The position numbers and the translations under genes were made by a program. Positions 34,095 to 42,339 of a DNA stretch of 64,000 nucleotides are shown here, in pieces. The notes beneath the pieces were generated by a model, which was not told the origin of the DNA, searched no databases, and saw only the letters and a list, made by a program, of their open reading frames with translations. The stretch lies in NCBI RefSeq assembly GCF_024753285.1, contig NZ_JANUGW010000003.1, positions 1 through 64,000 of the forward strand, given 5' to 3'. Origin of the DNA: Massilia pinisoli. GTDB lineage: Bacteria; Pseudomonadota; Gammaproteobacteria; Burkholderiales; Burkholderiaceae_D. Each line of letters starts with the position of its first letter. Position 1 is the stretch's first letter.

Positions 34095-35369
34095 ATGGAA
34101 CGTGCTTCACAGGCCGCAATCGCGCCTGCCGATCGGGCCCAGCCCGCCAATTACACCTTTGCCCTCACGGTCGTCACCGCGCTGTTCTTCATGTGGGGCC
34201 TGCTGACGTCGCTGAACGACATCCTGATCCCGCACCTGAAGTCGGTGTACAACCTGACGTACGTACAGGCGATGATGGTGAACCTCGCGTTCTTCAGCGG
34301 CTACTTCCTGCTGTCGATCCCGGCCGGCGCGCTGATCCGCCGCATCGGCTACAAAGCCGGCGCCGTCGTCGGCCTCGCCGTGTGCGCCGTCGGCGCCGCG
34401 CTGTTCTACCCGGCCGCGACGAGCGTGTACGCGCTGTTCCTGTGCGCGCTGTTCGTGCTGGCCGGCGGCATCACCATCCTGCAGGTGGCCGCCAACCCGT
34501 ACGTCACCGTGCTGGGCGCGCCGGCCACCGCGTCGAGCCGCCTGAACCTGACGCAGGCGCTGAACTCCTTCGGCACCTTCGTCGGCCCCCCGGTCGGCGG
34601 CTACCTGATCCTGTCGCACATCTCGACCGTGGCCGATCCGAGCCACATGACGGCCGCCGAAAAACTGGCGCAGGCGCAGGCCGTGCAGGGTCCGTACCTG
34701 GGCCTGGCCGCGACGCTGGCGATCCTGGCCATCCTGTTCGCCGTGATCCGCCTGCCGGTCATCCGCGACGATGACACCGGCACGACGGTCGCCGGTTCGA
34801 TCCTCAAGCAGAAGCGCCTGATGCTGGGCGTGCTGGCGATCTTCGTGTACGTCGGCGCCGAGGTGAGCATCGGCAGCTTCCTGATCAACTACATGGGCGA
34901 CGCGTCCATCGCCGGCTTCACGCCGGAAATCGGCGCGAACTACGTCGCCTACTACTGGGGCGGCGCGATGGTCGGCCGCTTCATCGGTTCTGCCGTGATG
35001 CGCACCATCAGCCCGGGAAAGGTCCTCGCGTTCAATGCCGCCGTGTGCATCGCGCTGCTGGTGGCGACGACGTTCGGCCACGGCCACTTCGCGATGTGGG
35101 CCGTGCTGGCCGTCGGCCTGTTCAACTCGATCATGTTCCCGACCATCTTCAGCATGTCGGTGCACGAACTGGGCCCGCAGACGAGCCAGGGCTCCGGCCT
35201 GCTCGTGATGGCGATCGCCGGCGGCGCCGTCGTGCCGGTGATCCAGGCGCAAGCCGCGGACGTCATCGGCCTGCAGCCTTCGTTCCTCGTTCCGGCCGCG
35301 TGCTACGCCTTCATCCTGTACTTCGGCGCGAAATACGCCCGCATGTACGTGGACGTCAAGGCCGTCTGA
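34095..35369 (+). CDS. FHS (FucP/GluP/NagP-like) sugar:proton MFS transporter
   Basis: A 424-residue inner-membrane permease with twelve predicted transmembrane segments. Family signatures are FFMWGLLTSLNDILIPHLK (about residues 34-52), FFSGYFLLSIPAGALIRRIGYKAG, and ITILQVAANPYVTVLGAPATASSRLNLTQALNSFGT in parts. FHS transporters carry fucose, glucose, galactose, mannose or GlcNAc. AAGGAGAC precedes the ATG. It is the first plus-strand gene facing the LacI regulator, and it likely imports monosaccharide, probably mannose, released by the secreted hydrolases encoded next. Confidence 0.93.
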   Translation: MERASQAAIAPADRAQPANYTFALTVVTALFFMWGLLTSLNDILIPHLKSVYNLTYVQAMMVNLAFFSGYFLLSIPAGALIRRIGYKAGAVVGLAVCAVGAALFYPAATSVYALFLCALFVLAGGITILQVAANPYVTVLGAPATASSRLNLTQALNSFGTFVGPPVGGYLILSHISTVADPSHMTAAEKLAQAQAVQGPYLGLAATLAILAILFAVIRLPVIRDDDTGTTVAGSILKQKRLMLGVLAIFVYVGAEVSIGSFLINYMGDASIAGFTPEIGANYVAYYWGGAMVGRFIGSAVMRTISPGKVLAFNAAVCIALLVATTFGHGHFAMWAVLAVGLFNSIMFPTIFSMSVHELGPQTSQGSGLLVMAIAGGAVVPVIQAQAADVIGLQPSFLVPAACYAFILYFGAKYARMYVDVKAV

Positions 35370-35386
35370 CCGGCAACGATCCCCTT

Positions 35387-35434
35387 GCCGCCGCGGCGCG
35401 TCCGCGGCGGCGTTGCGTCGAATACTGATAACGA
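35387..35434 (+). other. Intergenic hairpin plus GATAACGA element, copy 1
   Basis: A perfect 10-bp GC stem (35387-35396 with 35402-35411, loop CGCGT) is followed after 15 bases by GATAACGA (35427-35434), which ends 25 bases before the GH3 start. A like arrangement precedes the GH5 gene. There is no T-run, so it is not a classical terminator. mRNA processing, stabilisation or a secondary promoter are possible. Confidence 0.45.
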
Positions 35435-35459
35435 TCCATCCCTTAAAGAGCTTCGTCCC

Positions 35460-37691
35460 ATGCGCCTCCGTCACCTGACCCTCGTCGCGGCCCTGACTGC
35501 CGCCTTCCCGCTGTTCGCCACCGCCGCCGACACGCCTGCCCAGCAGCCGTGGATGAACCGTTCCCTGAGCGCCGACCAGCGCGCCGAACTCGCCGTCAAG
35601 GCCATGACCCGCCAGGAAAAGCTGCGCTGGGTGTTCGGCTATTTCGGCACGGCGTTCCCGCCCAAGACCACGAAGCCGATCGACGGCGCGATCCCGTTCT
35701 CGGCCGGCTTCGTGCCGGGTAACCCGCGCCTCGGCCTGCCGGACCTGCTGGAGACGGACGCCGGCCTCGGCGTCGCCACCCAGGCCACGCCGACCCCGCG
35801 CGAGCGCACGCAGCTGCCGTCGGGCCTCGCCACCGCATCGACGTGGGACACGCAGATGGCCTATGCGGGCGGCGCGATGATCGGTTCCGAGGCGCGCGCG
35901 TCCGGCTTCAACGTGATGCTGGCTGGCGGCGTGAACCTGATGCGCGATCCGCGCAACGGCCGCAACTTCGAATACGCGGGCGAAGATCCTCTGCTGGCCG
36001 GCACGATCGTCGGCCATGCCGTCAAGGGCATCGAGTCGAACCACGTGATCTCGACCGTCAAGCACTACGCGCTGAACGACCAGGAAACGGGCCGCAACGA
36101 ACTGGACGTTCGCATCGACAAGGCCGCATCGCGCATGTCCGACCTGCTCGCGATGCAGCTCGCGCTGGAACAGTCCGACGCCGGCTCCGTCATGTGCTCG
36201 TACAACCGCGTGTACGGCACCTATGCGTGCGAGAACGACTACCTGCTGAACGAAGTGCTCAAGAAGGACTGGGGCTTCAAGGGCTACGTGATGTCCGACT
36301 GGGGCGCGACGCACAGCACCGTGGAAGCCGCGAATCACGGCCTGGACCGCCAGTCGGGCCAGGAATTCGACAAGTCGCCGTACTTCGGCGGCGCGCTGGA
36401 AGAAGCCGTCAAGAACGGCCACGTGTCGGAAGCGCGCCTCGACGACATGGCAACGCGCATCGTGCGCGCCATGTTCGCCAAGGGCGTCGTCGACAATCCG
36501 GTCGCGCAGGGCGGCACCATCGACTTCGCAAAGAACGGTGCGGTGAGCCGCGCGACGGCGGAAGAGGGCGCCGTGCTGCTGAAGAACGACAACAAGGTAC
36601 TGCCGCTGTCGAAGGACGTGAAGACCATCGCCATCATCGGCGGCCATGCCGACGTCGGCGTGCTGTCGGGCGGCGGCTCGTCGCAGGTGTATCCGGTGGG
36701 CGGCATGGCCGTGAAAGGCCTGGAGCCGAAGAGCTGGCCGGGCCCCGTCGTGTACCACCCGTCGTCGCCGCTGCGCGCGATCCAGGCGCTGGCGCCGAAT
36801 GCGAAGGTCGTGTACGACGACGGCCTTGACCCCGCGCGTGCCGCGCGCGTGGCCGCGCAGGCGGACGTCGCGCTCGTGTTCGCGACGCAGTGGATCGGCG
36901 AGGCGAATGACGCGACGTCGCTGGCGCTGCCGGACAACCAGGACAAGCTGATCGACAGCGTGGCCGGGGCCAATGCGCGCACCGTCGTCGTGCTGGAGAC
37001 GGGCGGCCCCGTCGCGATGCCGTGGGTCGCGAAGACGCCGGCCGTGCTGGAAGCATGGTATCCGGGCACGAGCGGCGGCGAGGCGATCGCGCGCGTGCTG
37101 TTCGGCGCCGTCAATCCGTCGGGCCACCTGCCGGCCACGTTCCCCGTGTCCGAAGAGCAGCTGCCGCGTCCGAAGCTGGACGGCGATCCGAAACAGCCGG
37201 ACCAGCAGTTCACGGTCGAGTACAAGGAAGGCGCGGCCGTCGGCTACAAATGGTTTGACAAGCAGGGCCTGACGCCGCTGTTCCCGTTCGGCCACGGCCT
37301 GTCGTACACGACGTTCAGCTATGCCGGCCTCGCCAGCCAGGTGAAGGATGGCCGCCTGCACGTGCGCTTCAAGGTCACGAACACGGGCAGCGTCGCCGGC
37401 AAGGACGTGCCGCAGGTGTACGTGTCGCCGCTTGCCACGAAGTGGGAAGCGCCGAAGCGTTTGGCCGGCTGGGACAAGGTCGCGCTGCAGCCTGGCGAAT
37501 CGAAAGAGGTCGATGTCGTCGTCGAGCCGCGCATCCTCGGCATGTTCGACGAGAAGTCCAAGACCTGGCGCATCGCCAAGGGCAAGTACAAGGTCGTGCT
37601 GGCTGAGGATGCCGCAGGCAAGAACGCGACGAGCGTGACGGTCGACCTGCCGGCGTCCACCCTGGACGTGCGCGGCCGCGCGCGCCGCTGA
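35460..37691 (+). CDS. Glycoside hydrolase family 3 (beta-glucosidase/beta-mannosidase-like), secreted
   Basis: A 743-residue exo-acting beta-glycosidase. It has a signal peptide (MRLRHLTLVAALTAAFPLFATAA), an N-terminal TIM barrel with the nucleophile D280 in MSDWGATHS, a KHYALNDQETGRNELDV substrate segment, a second alpha/beta sandwich domain (about 365-570) and a C-terminal FnIII-like domain (KVTNTGSVAGKDVPQVYV). GH3 covers beta-glucosidase, xylosidase and some mannosidase activities. Beside a GH5 and GH27, it probably trims (gluco)manno-oligosaccharides. It follows the transporter after 90 bases holding a hairpin. Confidence 0.93.
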   Translation: MRLRHLTLVAALTAAFPLFATAADTPAQQPWMNRSLSADQRAELAVKAMTRQEKLRWVFGYFGTAFPPKTTKPIDGAIPFSAGFVPGNPRLGLPDLLETDAGLGVATQATPTPRERTQLPSGLATASTWDTQMAYAGGAMIGSEARASGFNVMLAGGVNLMRDPRNGRNFEYAGEDPLLAGTIVGHAVKGIESNHVISTVKHYALNDQETGRNELDVRIDKAASRMSDLLAMQLALEQSDAGSVMCSYNRVYGTYACENDYLLNEVLKKDWGFKGYVMSDWGATHSTVEAANHGLDRQSGQEFDKSPYFGGALEEAVKNGHVSEARLDDMATRIVRAMFAKGVVDNPVAQGGTIDFAKNGAVSRATAEEGAVLLKNDNKVLPLSKDVKTIAIIGGHADVGVLSGGGSSQVYPVGGMAVKGLEPKSWPGPVVYHPSSPLRAIQALAPNAKVVYDDGLDPARAARVAAQADVALVFATQWIGEANDATSLALPDNQDKLIDSVAGANARTVVVLETGGPVAMPWVAKTPAVLEAWYPGTSGGEAIARVLFGAVNPSGHLPATFPVSEEQLPRPKLDGDPKQPDQQFTVEYKEGAAVGYKWFDKQGLTPLFPFGHGLSYTTFSYAGLASQVKDGRLHVRFKVTNTGSVAGKDVPQVYVSPLATKWEAPKRLAGWDKVALQPGESKEVDVVVEPRILGMFDEKSKTWRIAKGKYKVVLAEDAAGKNATSVTVDLPASTLDVRGRARR

Positions 37692-37699
37692 GTTTTACC

Positions 37700-37745
37700 C
37701 GCCGCCCGTGCCCGCGGGCGGCGTCCGATCCAAGACCGATAACGA
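37700..37745 (+). other. Intergenic hairpin plus GATAACGA element, copy 2
   Basis: A perfect 9-bp stem (CGCCGCCCG at 37700-37708, CGGGCGGCG at 37715-37723) is followed after 14 bases by GATAACGA (37738-37745), 28 bases before the GH5 start. It parallels copy 1 at 35387-35434 in order, spacing and motif. Confidence 0.45.
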
Positions 37746-37773
37746 CGCTTCCCGAGGAGCGCGAGGAGACTAT

Positions 37774-39117
37774 ATGCAAAGCAAGTTCGGCAAGATCGCC
37801 CTGGCCGCCGCCCTGCTGGCGGCCGGCGCATTCGGCATCGCCCACGCGGCCGGCGCGGCGGGCGGCAAGAGCAGTTTCGTGGCCGTCAAGGACAGCCACT
37901 TCGAACGCAACGGCCAACGCTATATGGTGGCCGGAGCGAACTTCTGGTACGGCGGCTACCTCGGCGCGCCGAGCAGCGTCGGGCAGCGCGCCCGCCTCGT
38001 CAAGGAACTGGACCGGTTGAAGGCGCTGGGTGTCAACAACGTGCGCGTGCTCGCGGTGTCGGAGCAGACGGCGATGAAAAGCGCCGTCAGCCCCGCCACG
38101 ACGAGCGCGCCCGGCCACTACGACGAGCAGCTGCTGCAAGGCCTGGACTTCCTGATGGCGGAACTGGCGAAGCGCGACATGACGGCCGTGCTGTACCTGA
38201 ATAATTTCTGGCAGTGGTCCGGCGGGATGACGCAGTACCTGAACTGGTTCACCGGTTCGCCCGCGCACGACCCGAACGTGAGCAAGGATTACGAACGCTT
38301 CATGGCCGAGAACGCGCGCTTCTACACGAACGCGCGCGCGCAGGCCGAGTACCGCAACGTGATCGCGAAGATCGTCCAGCGCACGAACACGGTGACGAAG
38401 AAGCCTTACCGCGACGACCCCGTGATCCTGTCGTGGCAGCTGGCGAACGAGCCGCGGCCCGGCAACGCCAAGTCGACCAAGGAAGAGAAGGCGACGTACG
38501 TGAAGTGGATCGCCGACACTGCGCACTACATCCGCTCGCTCGACGCAAACCACATGGTGAGCACCGGTAGCGAAGGCCTCGCGGGTTCCGCGCAGGATGC
38601 GCAGCTGTACCTGGACGCGCACCGCACGCCGGACATCGCCTACCTCACGTACCACCTGTGGCCCGCGAACTGGGGCTGGTTCGATCCGAAGCAGCCCGAC
38701 ACGACGTGGGCCGGCATGATGGACAAGGCGCAGCACTACCTGAACGTGCACGTCGACTATGCGAAGCAGCTGGGCAAGCCGATCGTGCTGGAGGAATTCG
38801 GCCTGAACCGCGACGGCGGCTCGTTCGACATCAAGGCGTCGACGAAGGTCCGCGACCGTTTCTACGACGAGGTGTTCACGACGTTGGAGAAGCGCGCGGC
38901 CGCGGGCGACCCCGTCGGCGGCTGGGCCTTCTGGGCCTGGGGCGGCGCGGGCCGCGCGGCCAATGCCGATTACTGGTGGAAGCCGGGGAACGATTTCGTC
39001 GGCGATCCGCCGCAGGAAGAGCAGGGCCTGTATTCCGTGTTCGACAGCGACGCGAGCTCGCTCAAGTTGATCGCGGCCCACGACAAACGCCTGAAAACCA
39101 TCGGAGCGAAACAGTGA
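37774..39117 (+). CDS. Glycoside hydrolase family 5 endo-beta-1,4-mannanase-like, secreted
   Basis: A 447-residue secreted endo-hydrolase. It has a signal peptide (residues 1-28) and a TIM barrel. The start FVAVKDSHFERNGQRYMVAGANFWYGGYL is the GH5 subfamily-7 mannanase pattern. The acid/base is E226 in WQLANEPR and the nucleophile is E341 in VLEEFGL. It likely cuts the beta-1,4-mannan backbone of galacto- or glucomannan. GAGGAGAC precedes the ATG. The stop overlaps the GH27 start by four bases (GTGA), so the two are translationally coupled. No carbohydrate-binding module is seen. Confidence 0.92.
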   Translation: MQSKFGKIALAAALLAAGAFGIAHAAGAAGGKSSFVAVKDSHFERNGQRYMVAGANFWYGGYLGAPSSVGQRARLVKELDRLKALGVNNVRVLAVSEQTAMKSAVSPATTSAPGHYDEQLLQGLDFLMAELAKRDMTAVLYLNNFWQWSGGMTQYLNWFTGSPAHDPNVSKDYERFMAENARFYTNARAQAEYRNVIAKIVQRTNTVTKKPYRDDPVILSWQLANEPRPGNAKSTKEEKATYVKWIADTAHYIRSLDANHMVSTGSEGLAGSAQDAQLYLDAHRTPDIAYLTYHLWPANWGWFDPKQPDTTWAGMMDKAQHYLNVHVDYAKQLGKPIVLEEFGLNRDGGSFDIKASTKVRDRFYDEVFTTLEKRAAAGDPVGGWAFWAWGGAGRAANADYWWKPGNDFVGDPPQEEQGLYSVFDSDASSLKLIAAHDKRLKTIGAKQ

Positions 39118-40328
39118 ACCGGAGAGCCTCCCTGATCCTCGCCGCGGCCATCGCGGCGTCCCCCGCCGCCGCGTGGGCGCAGAAATTCGACGGCCTCGCG
39201 GCCACCCCGCAAATGGGCTGGAACAGCTGGAATCGATTCGCCTGCGACATCGACGAAAAGCTGATCCGCGAGACGGCCGACGCGATGGTGAAGACAGGCT
39301 TGAAGGATGCGGGCTACCAGTACATCAACATCGACGACTGCTGGCACGGCGCGCGCGACGAGCACGGCGACATCCAGCCGGACCCGCAGCGCTTCCCGTC
39401 CGGGATGAAGGCGCTGGCCGACTACGTGCACGCGCGCGGCCTGAAGCTGGGCATTTATTCCGACGTGGGCGACAAGACGTGCGGCGGCCGCCCCGGCAGC
39501 CGCGGCCACGAATACCAGGACGCGAAGACGTATGCCGCCTGGGGCATCGACTATTTGAAATACGACTGGTGCGAGAGCAAGGGCTTGAGCGCCGTCGGTG
39601 CCTACACGACGATGCGCGACGCGATCCGCGCGGCCAACCGCCCGATCCTGTTCAGCCTCTGCGAATGGGGCGACAACAAGCCGTGGGAATGGGCGCCCGA
39701 GGTCGGCCACTCGTGGCGCACGACGGGCGACATCTATCCGTGCTGGGATTGCGAACTCAGTGCCGGTACGTGGTCCCGCTGGGGCGTGATGCGCATCCTC
39801 GACATGCAGGCGGGCCTGCGCAAGTATGCGGGGCCGGGCCACTGGAACGACATGGACATGCTGGAAGTCGGCATGGGCATGACGGAAGACGAGGACCGTT
39901 CGCACTTCTCGATCTGGGCGATGCTGAATTCCCCGCTGATCCTCGGTAACGACCTGCGTTCGATGCCGGAGTCGGTGAAGAAGATCATCGGCCGGCGCGA
40001 CGTCATCGCCATCAACCAGGACCCGCTGGGCGTGGCGGCGCTGCGTTTCTGGAAGCAGGGGCCCGTCGAACTGTGGGCCAAGCCGCTCGCGAACGACGAG
40101 TGGGCCTTCATGGTGCTGAACCGCGGCGAGACGGCGCTGCCGCTGCACTATGACTGGAAGCAGAACGTGATCGACGACCAGGTCTTCAAGCACCAACTCG
40201 ACTTCAGCAAGGCCACTTGGCACTGGACGGACGCGTGGACCGGCAAGACGGGCGACACGAGCCGCCGCCTCGACGCGACGGTGCCCGCGCACGGCGTCGT
40301 GCTGCTGCGCCTGAAGAAGGGCGCGTGA
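39114..40328 (+). CDS. Glycoside hydrolase family 27 alpha-galactosidase, secreted
   Basis: A 404-residue enzyme removing alpha-1,6-galactose side chains from galactomannan. It starts with GTG at 39114, overlapping the GH5 stop. The resulting N-terminus (VNRRASLILAAAIAASPAAAWAQ) is a good signal peptide, and CGGAGCG lies just upstream. GH27 motifs: TPQMGWNSWNRFACDI, nucleophile D151 in YLKYDWC, acid/base D206 in RTTGDI, and GHWNDMDMLEVG. Nearest activity by pattern is alpha-galactosidase, with alpha-N-acetylgalactosaminidase less likely. It is followed by an esterase overlapping by one base. Confidence 0.94.
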   Translation: MNRRASLILAAAIAASPAAAWAQKFDGLAATPQMGWNSWNRFACDIDEKLIRETADAMVKTGLKDAGYQYINIDDCWHGARDEHGDIQPDPQRFPSGMKALADYVHARGLKLGIYSDVGDKTCGGRPGSRGHEYQDAKTYAAWGIDYLKYDWCESKGLSAVGAYTTMRDAIRAANRPILFSLCEWGDNKPWEWAPEVGHSWRTTGDIYPCWDCELSAGTWSRWGVMRILDMQAGLRKYAGPGHWNDMDMLEVGMGMTEDEDRSHFSIWAMLNSPLILGNDLRSMPESVKKIIGRRDVIAINQDPLGVAALRFWKQGPVELWAKPLANDEWAFMVLNRGETALPLHYDWKQNVIDDQVFKHQLDFSKATWHWTDAWTGKTGDTSRRLDATVPAHGVVLLRLKKGA

Positions 40329-41374
40329 TGCGTCGGCCGCTGGTCGCCGCGCTGCTGGCATGGTGCGCGGCCGGCGCGGCGGCCGAACAGACCATCGCGG
40401 CGAGCGATGGCCACGTGACCCGCATGGGCCGCACGGTCGCCGCGGACGATGGCACGGTGCGCTTCGGCTATCCCGGCGTGACCTTGCTGGTGGCCGTGGA
40501 CGGCACGCGCCTCGCCGTCGATGCCTCGGGCGGCACCCGCAGCCTGTTCGACGTGATCGTGGATGGCAAGCCCGCGGGCACGCTGCGCCTGGCGCCGGAG
40601 ATGAAACGCTACGACGTGTTCAAGGACGCGGCGCCCGGTCCGCACAAGGTGGAACTCGTGCACCGCGGCGAGACGTGGCTCGGCGAGCCCTCCATCGCGC
40701 GCTTCGCGACCGACGGCGCGTTCCTCGCGGCGCCGCCGCTGCCGAAGCGACGCCTGCTCGTGCTGGGCGATTCCGTGACGTGCGGCGCCGTCATGGAGCG
40801 TGGTGCCGACGAGAAGGACATGCCCGAATGGTCGAACCCGCGCCTGTCCTACGGCATGCTGGCCGCGCGCGCCCTCGACGCGCAGGTGCAGCTGGTCTGC
40901 TATGGCGGCCGGGGCCTGGTGCGCAGCTGGAACGGCCACACCGACGAATTCCAGCTGCCCGCGTTCTACGACCTCGCCATCGCCGACGCCGCGCATCCGG
41001 TGCGCTGGAAACAGGCCGATTACGATGCGGACCTGATCGTCATCGCCATCGGCACCAACGATTTCAACCCCGGCATTCCGGAGCGTGCGGGCTATGTGGA
41101 CGCGTACACGGACCTGCTGCGCCGCGTGCTGCGCGACCATCCGCACGCGCAGGTCGCGCTGACGGAAGGCGTGCTGCTGAATGGCGACAAGAAGGCCGCG
41201 TTGATCGGCTATCTGAAGGAAGCGATGGCGCGCGTGCACGATGCCCGCGTCTACTCGCTCGCGCCGGCGACGTACCAGCCGGGTGACGCCGTCAACGGCC
41301 ATCCGACGACGGCCCAGCATGCGGCCATGGTGGCCGAATTGCTGCCGCAGCTGAGGCGCATCGCGGGCTGGTAG
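40328..41374 (+). CDS. SGNH-type carbohydrate esterase, CE2-like acetylmannan/xylan deacetylase
   Basis: A 348-residue secreted esterase. It has a signal peptide (MRRPLVAALLAWCAAGAAA), an N-terminal beta-jelly-roll (about 25-130) as in CE2 enzymes, and a C-terminal SGNH hydrolase domain. The catalytic S149 is in LGDSVTCG, IGTNDFN is the block with Asn, and a late His is in NGHPTTAQH. CE2 enzymes remove acetyl groups from glucomannan or xylan. The one-base overlap with the alpha-galactosidase gene puts it in the same operon, so deacetylation of acetylated galactoglucomannan is the reasonable job. It is the last gene of the operon. Confidence 0.88.
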   Translation: MRRPLVAALLAWCAAGAAAEQTIAASDGHVTRMGRTVAADDGTVRFGYPGVTLLVAVDGTRLAVDASGGTRSLFDVIVDGKPAGTLRLAPEMKRYDVFKDAAPGPHKVELVHRGETWLGEPSIARFATDGAFLAAPPLPKRRLLVLGDSVTCGAVMERGADEKDMPEWSNPRLSYGMLAARALDAQVQLVCYGGRGLVRSWNGHTDEFQLPAFYDLAIADAAHPVRWKQADYDADLIVIAIGTNDFNPGIPERAGYVDAYTDLLRRVLRDHPHAQVALTEGVLLNGDKKAALIGYLKEAMARVHDARVYSLAPATYQPGDAVNGHPTTAQHAAMVAELLPQLRRIAGW

Positions 41375-41378
41375 GGGC

Positions 41379-41418
41379 AAAAAAAACCGACGACCGGGCA
41401 GCTGCCCGGTGCATCGGT
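41379..41418 (-). terminator. Intrinsic terminator facing the Lrp/AsnC gene
   Basis: The palindrome ACCGGGCAGCTGCCCGGT (41393-41410), extended by ACCGA/TCGGT (41386-41390 and 41414-41418), is followed on the minus strand by eight U residues. It ends minus-strand transcripts arriving from the Lrp gene and sits five bases beyond the CE2 stop, so it also separates the convergent units. The remaining gap to 41665 contains a REP-like element and no gene. Confidence 0.8.
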
Positions 41419-41600
41419 AAGAAGAGAGCCGGTTGCCCGGCCGGAGACGAACCGGCCGCCGCGCCCTGAGTCGCGCCGGCTGGATCGAGACCCGGTCGAG
41501 ATTACCGGTGTCGTGTTTGCCGGTCAAACGCGTCCGCACCGCGGCCTTTGAGTTTCGTGCTTATTACTAAACAGAAGAGTAAAGAGACGCTGACGTCCCG

Positions 41601-41647
41601 CGTGGGCTCGTCTCATTCGAGGCCGCCGGCCTCAAATGCCCACCCTA
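41601..41647. repeat. REP-like palindrome, copy 2, with internal stem
   Basis: An outer inverted repeat (GTGGGC at 41602-41607 with GCCCAC at 41638-41643) encloses a perfect inner stem GAGGCC (41619-41624) and GGCCTC (41628-41633). Its minus strand begins TAGGGTGGGCA, identical to the arm of the repeat at 29173-29197. It lies 18 bases from the Lrp stop. Confidence 0.55.
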
Positions 41648-41665
41648 CCAGTATAAGAACGCCCG

Positions 41666-42166
41666 TCAAACGATGGGCAGCGCCGTCGTTTCCTTGATGC
41701 GCTGGAGGGCGAAGCTCGATTTCACGTCCAGCACGGCCGGATGGCGCAGCAGGGTGCCCATCATGAAGCGCGAGAAGTGGTCCATGTCTTCCACGTGCAC
41801 GCGCAGCAGGAAATCCATCTCCCCCGTCATCGCATAGCAGGCCACGACTTCCGGCCAGGTCGACACGGCCTGGGCGAACTCGAAGCGCGGCGACGTCGCG
41901 GGCACGCGCGCGTTCGGCGCGCCTTCGCTGTGTTTTTCCAGCCGGACATTCACATAGGCCAGCAGGCCCAGCCCCAGTTTGTCGGGATCGAGCAGGGCGA
42001 CGTATTGCCGGATGACGCCGGCCTCTTCCAACCGTTTGATGCGGCGCAGGCAGGGCGACGGCGACAGGCTGACGCGTTCCGCCACGTCCTGGTTGGACAG
42101 GCGGCCATCCGACTGGAGAATGGCCAGGATTTTGCGGTCGGTTTTATCCAGCTCGATTTTTGACAT
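41666..42166 (-). CDS. Lrp/AsnC family transcriptional regulator
   Basis: A 166-residue leucine-responsive-type regulator. The N-terminal winged helix-turn-helix (LDKTDRKILAILQSDGRLSNQDVAERVSLSPSPCLRRIKRLEEAGVI in pieces, residues 6-52) is followed by a C-terminal RAM ligand-binding domain (VVACYAMTGEMDFLLRVHVEDMDHFSRFM). It is divergent from the indolepyruvate ferredoxin oxidoreductase gene, a common pairing, so it likely responds to aromatic or branched amino acids. A palindrome at 42193-42207 lies 27 bases before its start. Confidence 0.93.
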   Translation of the reverse strand: MSKIELDKTDRKILAILQSDGRLSNQDVAERVSLSPSPCLRRIKRLEEAGVIRQYVALLDPDKLGLGLLAYVNVRLEKHSEGAPNARVPATSPRFEFAQAVSTWPEVVACYAMTGEMDFLLRVHVEDMDHFSRFMMGTLLRHPAVLDVKSSFALQRIKETTALPIV

Positions 42167-42192
42167 GAATTCTCCTCAGGACGGGCGCACTT

Positions 42193-42207
42193 CGCAATTT
42201 TATTGCG
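42193..42207. promoter_or_regulatory. Candidate Lrp/AsnC binding site, CGCAAT-TTT-ATTGCG
   Basis: A perfect 6+3+6 inverted repeat of 15 bases, the usual length of Lrp-family sites, lies between the divergent regulator and oxidoreductase genes. It is nearer the regulator, so autoregulation is likely. A -10 TATACT at 42261-42266 serves the plus-strand gene. Confidence 0.55.
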
Positions 42208-42339
42208 CAAATCGTTTGGTGGGGGGAATTCATTGAAATTTAATGCTTGTGACACAGGTCTATACTGGCCCGGACACAGACGCGTTCAACCGGCGCCAAT
42301 GCAATGGCCACGCGTACAACAAACACAACGGAGACACGC

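Noticed and set aside
34107-37361. A 1084-codon minus-strand open frame opposite the FHS transporter and GH3 gene
   Set aside because: It mirrors the codon bias of the real plus-strand genes, has low-complexity composition and no recognisable domain.
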